NCBI RefSeq assembly: GCF_021917145.1
Contig: NW_025813750.1
Coordinates: 124,001 to 188,000 of the forward strand
Source of the DNA: Hypomesus transpacificus
Lineage: Eukaryota; Chordata; Actinopteri; Osmeriformes; Osmeridae
Direction: 5' to 3'
Length of the DNA: 64,000 bases
This document shows positions 11,847-22,957 of this stretch, one piece after another. Below the pieces are notes generated by a model. That model was not told the DNA's origin, searched no databases, and worked only from the letters and a program-made list of their open reading frames with translations. The stretch's first letter is position 1, and every line of letters starts with the position of its first letter. The translations under genes were made by a program, and so were the position numbers.

Positions 11847-11928
11847 GGTAGCTTGGCCGAGCGGTCCAAGGTGCTGGATTTAAGCTCCAGTCTCTCTGGA
11901 GGCGTGGGTTTGAATCCCACCACTGCTA
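11847..11928 (+). tRNA. tRNA-Leu (TAA), probable pseudogene
   Basis: As the copy at 11071, but the 3' end reads CACTGCT, which turns acceptor pair 1-72 into a G-T pair. Confidence 0.83.
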
Positions 11929-12234
11929 CTTTTGTAGGGTGCTAACGCCGTCTCCTTGCTTTCACGTCAGTAAGTGGGTTTGAAAGGTGAACTGTGGCTC
12001 GACGTGTTGTGTTTTCGTTGATGCTTTCTTGGGGCATCGTAGGTATAGTGGCTACATCACCAGACAATACAAACCATGAAGAGGCATTTCGTCTCTTGTC
12101 ACGGTCGAACACATCCAGATTAGGCCAAGTGTTCCAAACTCGCCAGAAGTATAAACCAGGTTTGGGTTAATCTATTACTAGTTCAGTACCGATACGTTTT
12201 GGGAGAAGCTCGGGTTGCCAACAGCTGACAACGG

Positions 12235-12316
12235 GGTAGCGTGGCCGAGCGGTCCAAGGCGCTGGATTTAGGCTCCAGTCTTTCTGGAGGCGTGGGTTCG
12301 AATCCCACCGCTGCCA
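12235..12316 (+). tRNA. tRNA-Leu (TAG)
   Basis: Same sequence as the copy at 11459, one 776-bp double unit downstream. Confidence 0.93.
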
Positions 12317-12622
12317 GTTTTGCAGGGTGCTAACGCCGTCTCGTTGCTTTCACGTCAGTAAGTGGGTTTGAAAGGTGAACTGTGGCTCGACGTGTTGTGT
12401 TTTCGTTGATGCTTTCTTGGGGCATCGTAGGTATAGTGGCTCCATCCGCATACAATACAAACCGTGAAGAGGCATTTCGTCTCCTGTGACGGTCGAACAC
12501 ATCCAGATTAGGTCAAGTGTTCCAAACTCGACAGAAGCATTAACCAGGTTTGGGGCAATCTATTACTAGTTCAGTACAGACAAGTTTTGGGAGAAGCTCG
12601 GGTTGCCAACAGCTGACAACGG

Positions 12623-12704
12623 GGTAGCGTGGCCGAGCGGTCCAAGGCGCTGGATTTAGGCTCCAGTCTCTCCGGAGGCGTGGGTTCGAATCCCACCGCT
12701 GCCA
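12623..12704 (+). tRNA. tRNA-Leu (TAG), canonical
   Basis: All stems are intact and the variable arm CTCTCCGGAGG matches the canonical AAG copies. It is one of the two best TAG copies, with 20884. Confidence 0.95.
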
Positions 12705-13010
12705 GTTTTGCAGGGTGCTAACGCCGTCTCCTTGCTTTCATGTCAGTAAGTGGGTTTGAAAGGTGAACTGTGGCTCGACGTGTTGTGTTTTCGTTGATGC
12801 TTTCTTGGGGCATCGTAGGTATAGTGGCTACATCACCAGACAATACAAACCATGACGAGGCATTTCGTCTCTTGTCACGGTCGAACACATCCAGATTAGG
12901 CCAAGTGTTCCAAACTCGCCAGAAGTATAAAACAGGTTTGGGTTAATCTATTACTAGTTCAGTACAGATACGTTTTGGGAGAAGCTCGGGTGGCCAACAG
13001 CTAAAAACGG

Positions 13011-13092
13011 GGTAGCGTGGCCGAGCGGTCCAAGGCGCTGGATTAAGGCTCCAGTCTCTCCGGAGGCGTGGGTTCGAATCCCACCGCTGCCA
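13011..13092 (+). tRNA. tRNA-Leu (AAG)
   Basis: Identical to the canonical AAG copy at 5350. The leader just upstream reads agctaaaaacgg instead of agctgacaacgg. Confidence 0.95.
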
Positions 13093-13410
13093 CTTTTGTA
13101 GGGTGCTAACGGCGTCTCATTGCTTTCACGTCAGTAAGTGGCTTTGAAAGGTGAACTGTGGCTCGACGTGTTGTGTTGTGTTGTCGTTGATGCTTTCTTG
13201 GGGCATCGTAGGTATAGTGGCTCCATCACCAGACAATACAAACCATGAAGAGGCATTTCGTCTCTTGTGACGGTCGAACACATCCGGAGTAGGCCAAGTG
13301 TTCCAAACTCGAGAGAAGTATAAACCAGGTTTACTAGTTGGACGTCAGTAGGTGGTGTGAAAAATCGAACCGTGGCTCGAAAAGCTGTGCGATCATGGAG
13401 GATGTCGTGG

Positions 13411-13482
13411 GCATTGGTGGTATAGTGGCAAGCATAGCTGCCTTCCAAGCAGTTGACCCGGGTTCGATTCCCGGCCAATGCA
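13411..13482 (+). tRNA. tRNA-Gly (TCC)
   Basis: Fully paired tRNA-Gly(TCC). The spacer before it is shorter than usual because about 10 bp are missing before actagttgg. Confidence 0.95.
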
Positions 13483-13610
13483 GAACCTTGAGAAAAATGT
13501 GTTTTATCTGGTGTCATTCCACTGCTTGCGGGCATTAGATATAGTCACGTGAGCTCCTGGACGATCGATCAGCTTCGGTTCGAGCTCGGCTGGCCAACAG
13601 TTGACAACGG

Positions 13611-13692
13611 GGTAGCGTGGCCGAGCGGTCCAAGGCGCTGGATTAAGGCTCCAGTCTCTCCGGAGGCGTGGGTTCGAATCCCACCGCTGCCA
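13611..13692 (+). tRNA. tRNA-Leu (AAG)
   Basis: Canonical AAG gene with intact stems, A and B boxes and T4 terminator. Confidence 0.95.
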
Positions 13693-14017
13693 CTTTTGTA
13701 GGGTGCTAACGGCGTCTCATTGCTTTCACGTCAGTAAGTGGGTTTGAAAGGTGAACTGTGGCTCGACGTGTTGTGTTGTCGTTGATGCTTTCTTGGGGCA
13801 TCGTAGGTATAGTGGCTCCATCACCAGACAATACAAAGTGTGAGAGGCATTTCGTCTCTTGTGACGGTCGAGCACATCCGGATTAGGCCAAGTGTTCCAA
13901 ACTCGACAGAAGTATAAACCAGTTTTAGGGCAATTAATTACTAGTTGGACGTCAGTAGGTGGTGTGAAAAGTCGAACCGTGGCTCGAAATGCTGTGCGAT
14001 CATGGAGGATGTCGTGG

Positions 14018-14089
14018 GCATTGGTGGTATAGTGGCAAGCATAGCTGCCTTCCAAGCAGTTGACCCGGGTTCGATTCCCGGCCAATGCA
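14018..14089 (+). tRNA. tRNA-Gly (TCC)
   Basis: Duplicate of the copy at 6742 in the second segmental copy; stems are fully paired. Confidence 0.95.
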
Positions 14090-14216
14090 GAACCTTGAGA
14101 AAGATGTGTTTTATCTGGTGTCATTCCACTGCTTGCAGGCATTAGACTAGTCACGTGAGCTCCTGGACGATCGATCAGCTTCGGTTGGAGCTCGGCTGGC
14201 CAACAGTTGACAACGG

Positions 14217-14298
14217 GGTAGCGTGGCCGAGCGGTCCAAGGCGCTGGATTAAGGCTCCAGTCTCTCCGGAGGCGTGGGTTCGAATCCCACGGCTGCCA
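14217..14298 (+). tRNA. tRNA-Leu (AAG), one acceptor mismatch
   Basis: Duplicate of the copy at 6945. The 3' strand reads GGCTGCC after the T stem, so position 66 is G and pair 7-66 is G-G. The gene is otherwise canonical. Confidence 0.93.
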
Positions 14299-14376
14299 CT
14301 TTTGTAGGGTGCTAACGGCGTCTCATTGCTTTCACGTCAGTAAGTGGGTTTGAAAGGTGAACTGTGGCTCGACGTG

Positions 14377-14395
14377 TTAGGGTAACCCTAACCCT
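14377..14395. repeat. inverted telomere-like motif, second copy
   Basis: One TTAGGG followed by two CCCTAA-type units, matching 7105-7129 less one 6-bp unit. Confidence 0.85.
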
Positions 14396-14628
14396 TTGTG
14401 TTGTGTTGTCGTTGATGCTTTCTTGGGGCATCGTAGGTATAGTGGCTCCATCCGCATACAATACAAACCGTGAAGAGGCATTTCGTCTCCTGTGACGGTC
14501 GAACACATCCAGATTAGGCCAAGTGTTCCAAACTCGACAGAAGCATTAACCAGGTTTGGGGAAATCTGTTACTAGTTCAGTATCGATCAGTTTTGGGAAA
14601 AGCTCGGGTGGCCAACGGCTGACAACGG

Positions 14629-14710
14629 GGTAGCTTGGCCGAGCGGTCCAAGGTGCTGGATTTAAGCTCCAGTCTCTCTGGAGGCGTGGGTTTGAATCCC
14701 ACCACTGCCA
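14629..14710 (+). tRNA. tRNA-Leu (TAA), probable pseudogene
   Basis: Duplicate of the copy at 7363 with the same acceptor mismatches and B-box change. Confidence 0.85.
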
Positions 14711-14816
14711 CTTTTGTAGGGTGTTAACGCCGTCTCCTTGCTTTCACGTCAGTAAGTGGGTTTGAAAGGTGAACTGTGCCACGACGTGTTGTGTTTTCGT
14801 TGCTGCTTACAAATCA

Positions 14817-16738
14817 AATCAAATTTATTTGTATAGCCCTTTTTACACGCAAGCATGTCACAGAGGGCTTCACATGCGCCCATAGAACTGCCCCTCAACC
14901 AACCTAAACCCTCAAGGAAGACAAGGAAAAACTCCCAGAAAAACTCCCACCGGGAGAAAAAATGGAAGAAACCTTGGGAGGAGCAATTCAGAGAGGGATC
15001 CCCTCCTCCAGAGACGGTTGGTAAGAGAGAGGAGCAGAACACAAGCTAAACATAGTCATACAGTGTCAATGGGTTTTGAAACACCAAAATCCATTGTTCG
15101 GCTTTATAGACGTTGGATGGGACCGGGAAACTCGCTGTTGGCCGTCATGGAGACTGGATTCCGGGTGACGACCTGGTTCAGCGTTGGCAGACCGACGACC
15201 AAGCAGGTCCTGACAGCTCAAACCCCCCACACCACAGGGAATGTGTGGGGGGGGGACAGAGAGGAGAGCAGGGATTAGAGAATGCCAGGAGCAGCTAACA
15301 GTTACAGTCAAAATAGAATGAGATCCCCACCGGTCAAGTGTGGACTAGTGCAGCAATTTAACAGAGCAAAAAGGGTATTTGATGCAGCCCCACACACCAA
15401 AACAACGACAGCCCCCCTCAGTTGGAACATGAAATCTGTTCCAGGGGAAAGAACTCTAAAGTAGGTTATACTTATACGAATAAGGATGAAAACAGCCAGT
15501 CCCCCGTTGTCTCCAACTAGTAATAAAAACTATAACAGTGACAATATACAGCAACGGAACTATAATAATAATAATACTAACAATATACAGTAACAGGTTT
15601 ACTTTATTTGTAACATCTAGCTGGGCAATGTGAACATAAGCTATAATTAAAATTTAAAAGTTACATGTGATACACACATAGGCAAGCACACATCCCAGGT
15701 TTACATAGAAAGTACACACATACTTCCCTTTAACAATCATAGAATTGACTAAACAAGAACGTTTTTAATCTAGTTTTAAATGTCGAGACAGTATCAGCTT
15801 CCTTAATTGAGATGGGTAATTTGTTCCAAAGAAGAGGTGCTCTATATGAGAACGCCCTACCTCCAGCAGTTTTTTTCTTAACTTTGGGTATTACCAGATA
15901 GCCGGCATTTTGAGATCTTAGAGACCTTGCGGGGCAATAGGGTGCAAGGAGACCGGAGAGGTACAGTGGTGCCAATCCATGCAGAGATTTGTAAGTTAGT
16001 AGTAGAACTTTGAAATCAGCTCTGGCTTGGATAGGGAGCCAGTGTAAAGAGATAAGAGTCGATGTTATATGATCAAACTTTCTAGTTTTAGTCAATAGTC
16101 TAGCAGCAGCATTTTGCACCCGCTGTAAGTTTTTTAGGAAGGTAATTGGGAGGCCAGAGAACAACACATTGCAGTAGTCCAATCGGGACGTAACAAAAGC
16201 ATGTATTAGTTTTTCAGCATCATCCTTTGAGAGGAATTTTCGTATTTTGGCAATATTACGTAGATGGAAAAATGCTGTTCTGGTGATTTGCTTAATATGG
16301 TACTCAAACGAAATGTCTGGGTCCATTGTGACTCCCAGATTTTTTACCAGCTGGCTTTGAGATACTTTGACGCCGTCTAAGTCTAAGGTTAGATGGGATA
16401 AATTATTTCGGTGTTTTTTCGGACCAAAAATTTGAACCTCGGTTTTATCCGAATTAAGAAGAAGGAAATTTGCAGTCATCCAAGTTTTCAACCCGGAAAC
16501 ACAGGTTTCCATAGCATGTGGAAATTCTCCCGGCTTTATAGACATGTATAGCTGAGTATCATCTGCATAGCAGTGAAAATCTACCCCAAAACTTCTAATT
16601 ATGTTTCCTAAAGGCAACATATAGAGTGAAAATAACAGAGGGCCTAAAACTGAACCCTGTGGTACTCCGTATTTTACAATGGAGCTCCTGGATGAGCAAC
16701 CATCATAGTGGACATATTGTGATCAGATAGATACGATC
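14817..16738 (-). mobile_element. L2-type LINE, 5'-truncated, copy B
   Basis: Same insertion, same truncation point and same flanks as copy A, shifted by 7266 bp. The differences I could see are single substitutions (for example ggaaagg to ggagagg and gataagtt to gataaatt). The coding part at 16620-15730 is again open. Confidence 0.9.
15730..16620 (-). pseudogene. L2 LINE reverse transcriptase, C-terminal part (copy B)
   Basis: This encodes the same 296 residues as the frame at 8464-9354, with the YADD motif and C-terminal segment. The N-terminal RT and endonuclease are absent. Confidence 0.9.
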
Positions 16739-16951
16739 TGCTTTCTTGGGGCATCGTAGGTATAGTGGCTACATCACCAGACAATACAAACCATGAAGAG
16801 GCATTTCGTCTCTTGTCACGGTCGAACACATCCAGATTAGGCCAAGTGTTCCAAACTCGCCAGAAGTATAAACCAGGTTTGGGTTAATCTATTACTAGTT
16901 CAGTACAGATACGTTTTGGGAGAAGCTCGGGTTGCCAACAGCTGACAACGG

Positions 16952-17033
16952 GGTAGCGTGGCCGAGCGGTCCAAGGCGCTGGATTTAGGCTCCAGTCTTT
17001 CTGGAGGCGTGGGTTCGAATTCCACCGCTGCCA
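16952..17033 (+). tRNA. tRNA-Leu (TAG)
   Basis: Duplicate of the copy at 9687 with the same T-stem G-T pair. Confidence 0.9.
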
Positions 17034-17339
17034 GTTTTGCAGGGTGCTAACGCCGTCTCGTTGCTTTCACGTCAGTAAGTGGGTTTGAAAGGTGAACTGT
17101 GGCTCGACGTGTCGTGTTTTCGTTGATGCTTTCTTGGGGCATCGTAGGTATAGTGGCTCCATCCGCATACAATACAAACCGTGAAGAGGCATTTCGTCTC
17201 CTGTGACGGTCGAACACATCCAGATTAGGCCAAGTGTTCCAAACTCGACAGAAGCATTAACCAGGTTTGGGGAAATCTGTTACTAGTTCAGTTTCGATCA
17301 GTTTTGGGAAAAGCTCGGGTGGCCAACGGCTGACAACGG

Positions 17340-17421
17340 GGTAGCTTGGCCGAGCGGTCCAAGGCGCTGGATTTAAGCTCCAGTCTCTCTGGAGGCGTGG
17401 GTTCGAATCCCACCAGAGCCA
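17340..17421 (+). tRNA. tRNA-Leu (TAA), probable pseudogene
   Basis: Duplicate of the copy at 10075 with the unpairable CAGAGCC acceptor strand. Confidence 0.85.
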
Positions 17422-17746
17422 CATTTGTAGGGTGCTAACGCCGTCTCGTTGCTTTCATGTCAGTAAGTGGGTTTGAAAGGTGAACTGTGGCTCGACGTGT
17501 TGTGTTTTCGTTGATGCTTTCTTGGGGCATCGTAGGTATAGTGGCTCCATCACCAGACAATACAAAGTGTGAGAGGCATTTCGTCTCTTGTGACGGTCGA
17601 GCACATCCGGATTAGGCCAAGTGTTCCAAACTCGACAGAAGTATAAACCAGGTTTATGGCAATCTCTTACTAGTTGGACGTCAGTAGGTGGTGTGAAAAA
17701 TCGAACCGTGGCTCGAAAAGCTGTGCAATCATGGAGGATGTCGTGG

Positions 17747-17818
17747 GCATTGGTGGTATAGTGGCAAGCATAGCTGCCTTCCAAGCAGTTGACCCGGGTT
17801 CGATTCCCGGCCAATGCA
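17747..17818 (+). tRNA. tRNA-Gly (TCC)
   Basis: Duplicate of the copy at 10482, fully paired. Confidence 0.95.
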
Positions 17819-17948
17819 GAACCTTGAGAAAGATGTGTTTTATCTGGTGCCATTCCACTGCTTGCGGGCATTAGATATAGTCACGTGAGCTCCTGGACGA
17901 TCGATCAGCTTCGGTTCGAGCTCGGCTGGCAACAGCTGACAACGGGGG

Positions 17949-18030
17949 GGTAGCGTGGCCGAGCGGTCCAAGGCGCTGGATAAAGGCTCCAGTCTCTCTG
18001 GAGGCGTGGGTTCGAATCCCACCAGAGCCA
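17949..18030 (+). tRNA. tRNA-Leu (AAG) with A at position 33, probable pseudogene
   Basis: Duplicate of the copy at 10683. The G run before the gene is longer here (seven against four, each counting the gene's first two G). Confidence 0.85.
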
Positions 18031-18336
18031 CTTTTGTAGGGTGCTAACGCCGTCTCGTTGCTTTCACGTCAGTAAGTGGGTTTGAAAGGTGAACTGTGGC
18101 TCGACGTGTTGTGTTTTCGTTGATGCTTTCTTGGGGCATCGTAGGTATAGTGGCTCCATCCGCATACAATACAAACCGTGAAGAGGCATTTCGTCTCCTG
18201 TGACGGTCAAACACATCCAGATTAGGCCAAGTGTTCCAAACTCGACAGAAGCATTAACCAGGTTTGGGGAAATCTGTTACTAGTTCAGTATCGATCAGTT
18301 TTGTGAAAAGCTCAGGTGGCCAACGGCTGACAACGG

Positions 18337-18418
18337 GGTAGCTTGGCCGAGCGGTCCAAGGTGCTGGATTTAAGCTCCAGTCTCTCTGGAGGCGTGGGTT
18401 TGAATCCCACCACTGCCA
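18337..18418 (+). tRNA. tRNA-Leu (TAA), probable pseudogene
   Basis: Duplicate of the copy at 11071. Confidence 0.85.
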
Positions 18419-18724
18419 CTTTTGTAGGGTGCTAACGCCGTCTCCTTGCTTTCACGTCAGTAAGTGGGTTTGAAAGGTGAACTGTGGCTCGACGTGTTGT
18501 GTTTTCGTTGATGCTTTCTTGGGGCATCGTAGGTATAGTGGCTACATCACCAGACAATACAAACCATGAAGAGGCATTTCGTCTCTTGTCACGGTCGAAC
18601 ACATCCAGATTAGGCCAAGTGTTCCAAACTCGCCAGAAGTATAAACCAGGTTTGGGTTAATCTATTACTAGTTCAGTACCGATACGTTTTGGGAGAAGCT
18701 CGGGTTGCCAACAGCTGACAACGG

Positions 18725-18806
18725 GGTAGCGTGGCCGAGCGGTCCAAGGCGCTGGATTTAGGCTCCAGTCTTTCTGGAGGCGTGGGTTCGAATCCCACCG
18801 CTGCCA
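18725..18806 (+). tRNA. tRNA-Leu (TAG)
   Basis: Duplicate of the copy at 11459, stems intact. Confidence 0.93.
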
Positions 18807-19112
18807 GTTTTGCAGGGTGCTAACGCCGTCTCGTTGCTTTCACGTCAGTAAGTGGGTTTGAAAGGTGAACTGTGGCTCGACGTGTTGTGTTTTCGTTGAT
18901 GCTTTCTTGGGGCATCGTAGGTATAGTGGCTCCATCCGCATACAATACAAACCGTGAAGAGGCATTTCGTCTCCTGTGACGGTCAAACACATCCAGATTA
19001 GGCCAAGTGTTCCAAACTCGACAGAAGCATTAACCAGGTTTGGGGAAATCTGTTACTAGTTCAGTATCGATCAGTTTTGTGAAAAGCTCAGGTGGCCAAC
19101 GGCTGACAACGG

Positions 19113-19194
19113 GGTAGCTTGGCCGAGCGGTCCAAGGTGCTGGATTTAAGCTCCAGTCTCTCTGGAGGCGTGGGTTTGAATCCCACCACTGCCA
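19113..19194 (+). tRNA. tRNA-Leu (TAA), probable pseudogene
   Basis: Counterpart of the copy at 11847 but with 3' end CACTGCC. It lies at the end of the duplicated block. Confidence 0.85.
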
Positions 19195-19519
19195 CTTTTG
19201 TAGGGTGCTAACGCCGTCTCCTTGCTTTCACGTCAGTAAGTGGGTTTGAAAGGTGAACTGTGCCTCGACGTGTTGTGTTTTCGCTGCTGCTTTCTTGGGG
19301 CATCGTAGGTATAGTGGCTCCATCACCAGACAATACGAAGTGTGAGAGGCATTTCGTCTCTTGTGACGGTCGAGCACATCCGGATTAGGCCAAGTGTTCC
19401 AAACTCGACAGAAGTATAAACCAGTTTTAGGGCAATCAATTAGTATTTGGACGTCAGTAGGTGGTGTGAAAAGTCGAACCGTGGCTCGAAATGCTGTGCG
19501 ATCATGGAGGATGTCGTGG

Positions 19520-19591
19520 GCATTGGTGGTATAGTGGCAAGCATAGCTGCCTTCCAAGCAGTTGACCCGGGTTCGATTCCCGGCCAATGCA
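19520..19591 (+). tRNA. tRNA-Gly (TCC)
   Basis: Fully paired tRNA-Gly(TCC), the last intact Gly in the array. Confidence 0.95.
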
Positions 19592-19719
19592 GAACCTTGA
19601 GAAAGATGTGTTTTATCTGGTGTCATTCCACTGCTTGCGGGCATTAGATATAGTCACGTGAGCTCCTGGACGATCGATCAGCTTCGGTTTGAGCTCGGGT
19701 GGCCAACAGCTGACTACGG

Positions 19720-19801
19720 GGTAGCTTGGCCAAGCGGTCCAAGGCGCTGGATTTAGGCTCCAGTCTCTCCGGAGGCGTGGGTTTGAATCCCACCGCTGCC
19801 A
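19720..19801 (+). tRNA. tRNA-Leu (TAG), variant
   Basis: The anticodon is TAG. The 5' end is GGTAGCTTGGCCAAGCGG (position 7 T, A-box G to A) with B box GGTTTGAATCC, so it is a mosaic of TAA-type and TAG-type features. Confidence 0.87.
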
Positions 19802-20107
19802 GTTTTGCAGGGTGCTAACGCCGTCTCCTTGCTTTCACGTCAGTAAGTGGGTTTGAAAGGTGAACTGTGGCTCGATGTGTTGTGTTTTTGTTGATGCTTT
19901 CTTGGGGCATCGTAGGTATAGTGGCTCCATCCGCATACAATACAAACCGTGAAGAGGCATTTCGTCTCCTGTGACGGTCGAACACATCCAGATTAGGCCA
20001 AGTGTTCCAAACTCGACAGAAGCATTAACCAGGTTTGGGGAAATCTGTTACTAGTTCAATATCGATCAGTTTTGGGAAAAGCTCGGGTGGCCAACGGCTG
20101 ACAACGG

Positions 20108-20189
20108 GGTAGCTTGGCCAAGCGGTCCAAGGCGCTGGATTTAAGCTCTAGTCTCTCTGGAGGCGTGGGTTTGAATCCCACCACTGCCA
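20108..20189 (+). tRNA. tRNA-Leu (TAA), probable pseudogene
   Basis: Anticodon TAA. The A box reads GGCCAAGCGG, the anticodon stem has one G-T pair (TCTAG), and the acceptor has two mismatches. Confidence 0.83.
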
Positions 20190-20495
20190 CTTTTGTAGGG
20201 TGCTAACGCCGTCTCCTTGCTTTCACGTCAGTAAGTGGGTTTGAAAGGTGAACTGTGCCTCGACGTGTTGTGTTTTCGCTGCTGCTTTCTTGGGGCATCG
20301 TAGGTATAGTGGCTCCATCCGCATACAATACAAACCGTGAAGAGGCATTTCGTCTCCTGTGACGGTCGAACACATCCAGATTAGGCCAAGTGTTCCAAAC
20401 TCGACAGAAGCATTAACCAGGTTTGGGGAAATCTGTTACTAGTTCAGTATCGATCAGTTTTGGGAAAAGCTCGGGTGGCCAACGGCTGACAACGG

Positions 20496-20577
20496 GGTAG
20501 CTTGGCCGAGCGGTCCAAGGCGCTGGATTTAAGCTCCAGTCTCTCTGGAGGCGTGGGTTCGAATCCCACCACTGCCA
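20496..20577 (+). tRNA. tRNA-Leu (TAA)
   Basis: This is the TAA copy with the best B box (GGTTCGAATCC), but acceptor pairs 6-67 and 7-66 are still mismatched. Confidence 0.87.
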
Positions 20578-20883
20578 CTTTTGTAGGGTGCTAGCGCCGT
20601 CTCCTTGCTTTCACGTCAGTAAGTGGGTTTGAAAGGTGAACTGTGCCTCGACGTGTTGTGTTTTTGTTGCTGCTTTCTTGGGGCATCGTAGGTATAGTGG
20701 CTACATCACCAGACAATACAAACCATGAAGAGGCATTTCGTCTCTTGTCACGGTCGAACACATCCAGATTAGGCCAAGTGTTCCAAACTCGCCAGAAGTA
20801 TAAACCAGGTTTGGGGCAATCTATTACTAGTTCAGTACAGATAAGTTTTGGGAGAAGCTCGGGTTGCCAACAGCTGACAACGG

Positions 20884-20965
20884 GGTAGCGTGGCCGAGCG
20901 GTCCAAGGCGCTGGATTTAGGCTCCAGTCTCTCCGGAGGCGTGGGTTCGAATCCCACCGCTGCCA
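20884..20965 (+). tRNA. tRNA-Leu (TAG), canonical
   Basis: Stems are fully intact and the variable arm is CTCTCCGGAGG, as in the copy at 12623. The terminator reads AATTTTG. Confidence 0.95.
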
Positions 20966-21271
20966 ATTTTGCAGGGTGCTAACGCCGTCTCCTTGCTTTC
21001 ACGTCAGTAAGTGGGTTTGAAAGGTGAACTGTGGCTCGACTTGTTGTGTTTTCGTTGATGCTTTCTTGGGGCATCGTAGGTATAGTGGCTACATCACCAG
21101 ACAATACAAACCATGAAGAGGCATTTCGTCTCTTGTCACGGTCGAACACATCCAGATTAGGTCAAGTGTTCCAAACTCGCCAGAAGTATAAACCAGGTTT
21201 GGGTTAATCCATTACTAGTTCAGTACAGATACGTTTTGGGAAAAGCTCGGGTGGCCAACGGCTGACAACGG

Positions 21272-21353
21272 GGTAGCTTGGCGGAGCGGTCCAAGGCGCT
21301 GGATTTAGGCTCCAGTCTCTCTGGAGGCGTGGGTTCGAATCCCACCAGAGCCA
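21272..21353 (+). tRNA. tRNA-Leu (TAG), probable pseudogene
   Basis: The A box is damaged (TGGCGGAGCGG) and the acceptor 3' strand is CAGAGCC. The terminator is interrupted (actattg). Confidence 0.83.
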
Positions 21354-21659
21354 CTATTGTAGGGTGCTAACGCCGTCTCGTTGCTTTCACGTCAGTAAGT
21401 GGGTTTGAAAGGTGAACTGTGGCTCGACGTGTTGTGTTTTCGTTGATGCTTTCTTGGGGCATCGTAGGTATAGTGGCTCCATCCGCATACAATACAAACC
21501 GTGAAGAGGCATTTCGTCTCCTGTGACGGTCGAACACATCCAGATTAGGCCAAGTGTTCCAAACTCGACAGAAGCATTAACCAGGTTTGGGGAAATCTGT
21601 TACTAGTTCAGTATCGATCAGTTTTGGGTAAAGCTTGGGTGGCCAACGGCTGACAACGG

Positions 21660-21741
21660 GGTAGCTTGGCCGAGCGGTCCAAGGCGCTGGATTTAAGCTC
21701 CAGTCTCTCTGGAGGCGTGGGTTCAAATCCCACCACTGCCA
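21660..21741 (+). tRNA. tRNA-Leu (TAA), probable pseudogene
   Basis: Anticodon TAA, B box GGTTCAAATCC, acceptor mismatches, and a T6 run downstream. It lies inside the left arm of the large inverted repeat. Confidence 0.83.
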
Positions 21742-22047
21742 CTTTTTTAGGGTGCTAGCGCCGTCTCCTTGCTTTCACGTCAGTAAGTGGGTTTGAAAGG
21801 TGAACTGTGCCTCGACGTGTTGTGTTTTTGTTGCTGCTTTCTTGGGGCATCGTAGGTATAGTGGCTACATCACCAGACAATACAAACCATGAAGAGGCAT
21901 TTCGTCTCTTGTCACGGTCGAACACATCCAGATTAGGCCAAGTGTTCCAAACTCGCCAGAAGTATAAACCAGGTTTGGATTAATCTATTACTAGTTCAGT
22001 ACAGATACGTTTTGGGAAAAGCTCGGGTGGCCAACGGCTGACAACGG

Positions 22048-22129
22048 GGTAGCTTGGCGGAGCGGTCCAAGGCGCTGGATTTAGGCTCCAGTCTCTCTGG
22101 AGGCGTGGGTTCGAATCCCACCAGAGCCA
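22048..22129 (+). tRNA. tRNA-Leu (TAG), probable pseudogene
   Basis: Same damaged A box (TGGCGGAGCGG) and CAGAGCC acceptor as the copy at 21272. It is the last plus-strand gene, mirrored by the one at 22575. Confidence 0.83.
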
Positions 22130-22574
22130 CTTTTGTAGGGTGCTAACGCCGTCTCGTTGCTTTCACGTCAGTAAGTGGGTTTGAAAAGGTGAGCTGTGGC
22201 TCGACGTGTTGTGTTTTCGTTGATGCTTTCTTGGGGCATCGTAGGTATAGTGGCTACATCACCAGACAATACAAACCATGAAGAGGCATTTCGTCTCTTG
22301 TCACGGTCGAACACATCCAGATTAGGCCAAGTGTTCCAAACTCGCCAGAAGTATAAACCAGGTTTGGGTTAATCTATTACTAGTTCAGTACAGATACGTT
22401 TTGGGAGAAGCTCGGGTTGCCAATAGAGGTTTGTATTGTCTGGTGATGTAGCCACTATACCTACGATGCCCCAAGAGAGCATCAACGAAAACACAACACG
22501 TCGAGCCACAGTTCACCTTTCAAACCCACTTACTGACGTGAAAGCAAGGAGACGGCGTTAGCACCCTACAAAAG

Positions 22575-22656
22575 TGGCTCTGGTGGGATTCGAACCCACG
22601 CCTCCAGAGAGACTGGAGCCTAAATCCAGCGCCTTGGACCGCTCCGCCAAGCTAAC
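22575..22656 (-). tRNA. tRNA-Leu (TAG), minus strand, probable pseudogene
   Basis: Mirror copy of the gene at 22048 in the right arm of the inverted repeat. It has one extra change at the 5' end (GTTAGC for GGTAGC). Confidence 0.83.
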
Positions 22657-22957
22657 CCGTTGTCAGCCGTTGGCCACCCGAGCTTTTCCCAAAACGTATC
22701 TGTACTGAACTAGTAATAGATTAACCCAAACCTGGTTTATACTTCTGGCGAGTTTGGAACACTTGGCCTAATCTGGATGTGTTCGACCGTGACAAGAGAC
22801 GAAATGCCTCTTCATGGTTTGTATTGTCTGGTGATGTAGCCACTATACCTACGATGCCCCAAGAAAGCAGCAACAAAAACACAACGAGGCACAGTTCACC
22901 TTTCAAACCCACTTACTGACGTGAAAGCAAGGAGACGGCGCTAGCACCCTACAAAAG

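Larger units (their letters stand above)
6501..19265. repeat. segmental duplication within the array (about 6501-11995 and 13777-19265)
   Basis: The two direct copies match in gene order, anticodons and the L2 insertion. The offset is 7276, then 7272, 7266 and 7265. Each step is explained by a G-run length difference before a tRNA or by the lost 6-bp telomere-like unit. Divergence starts near 11995/19265, and 1.8 kb of array separates the copies. Confidence 0.9.
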
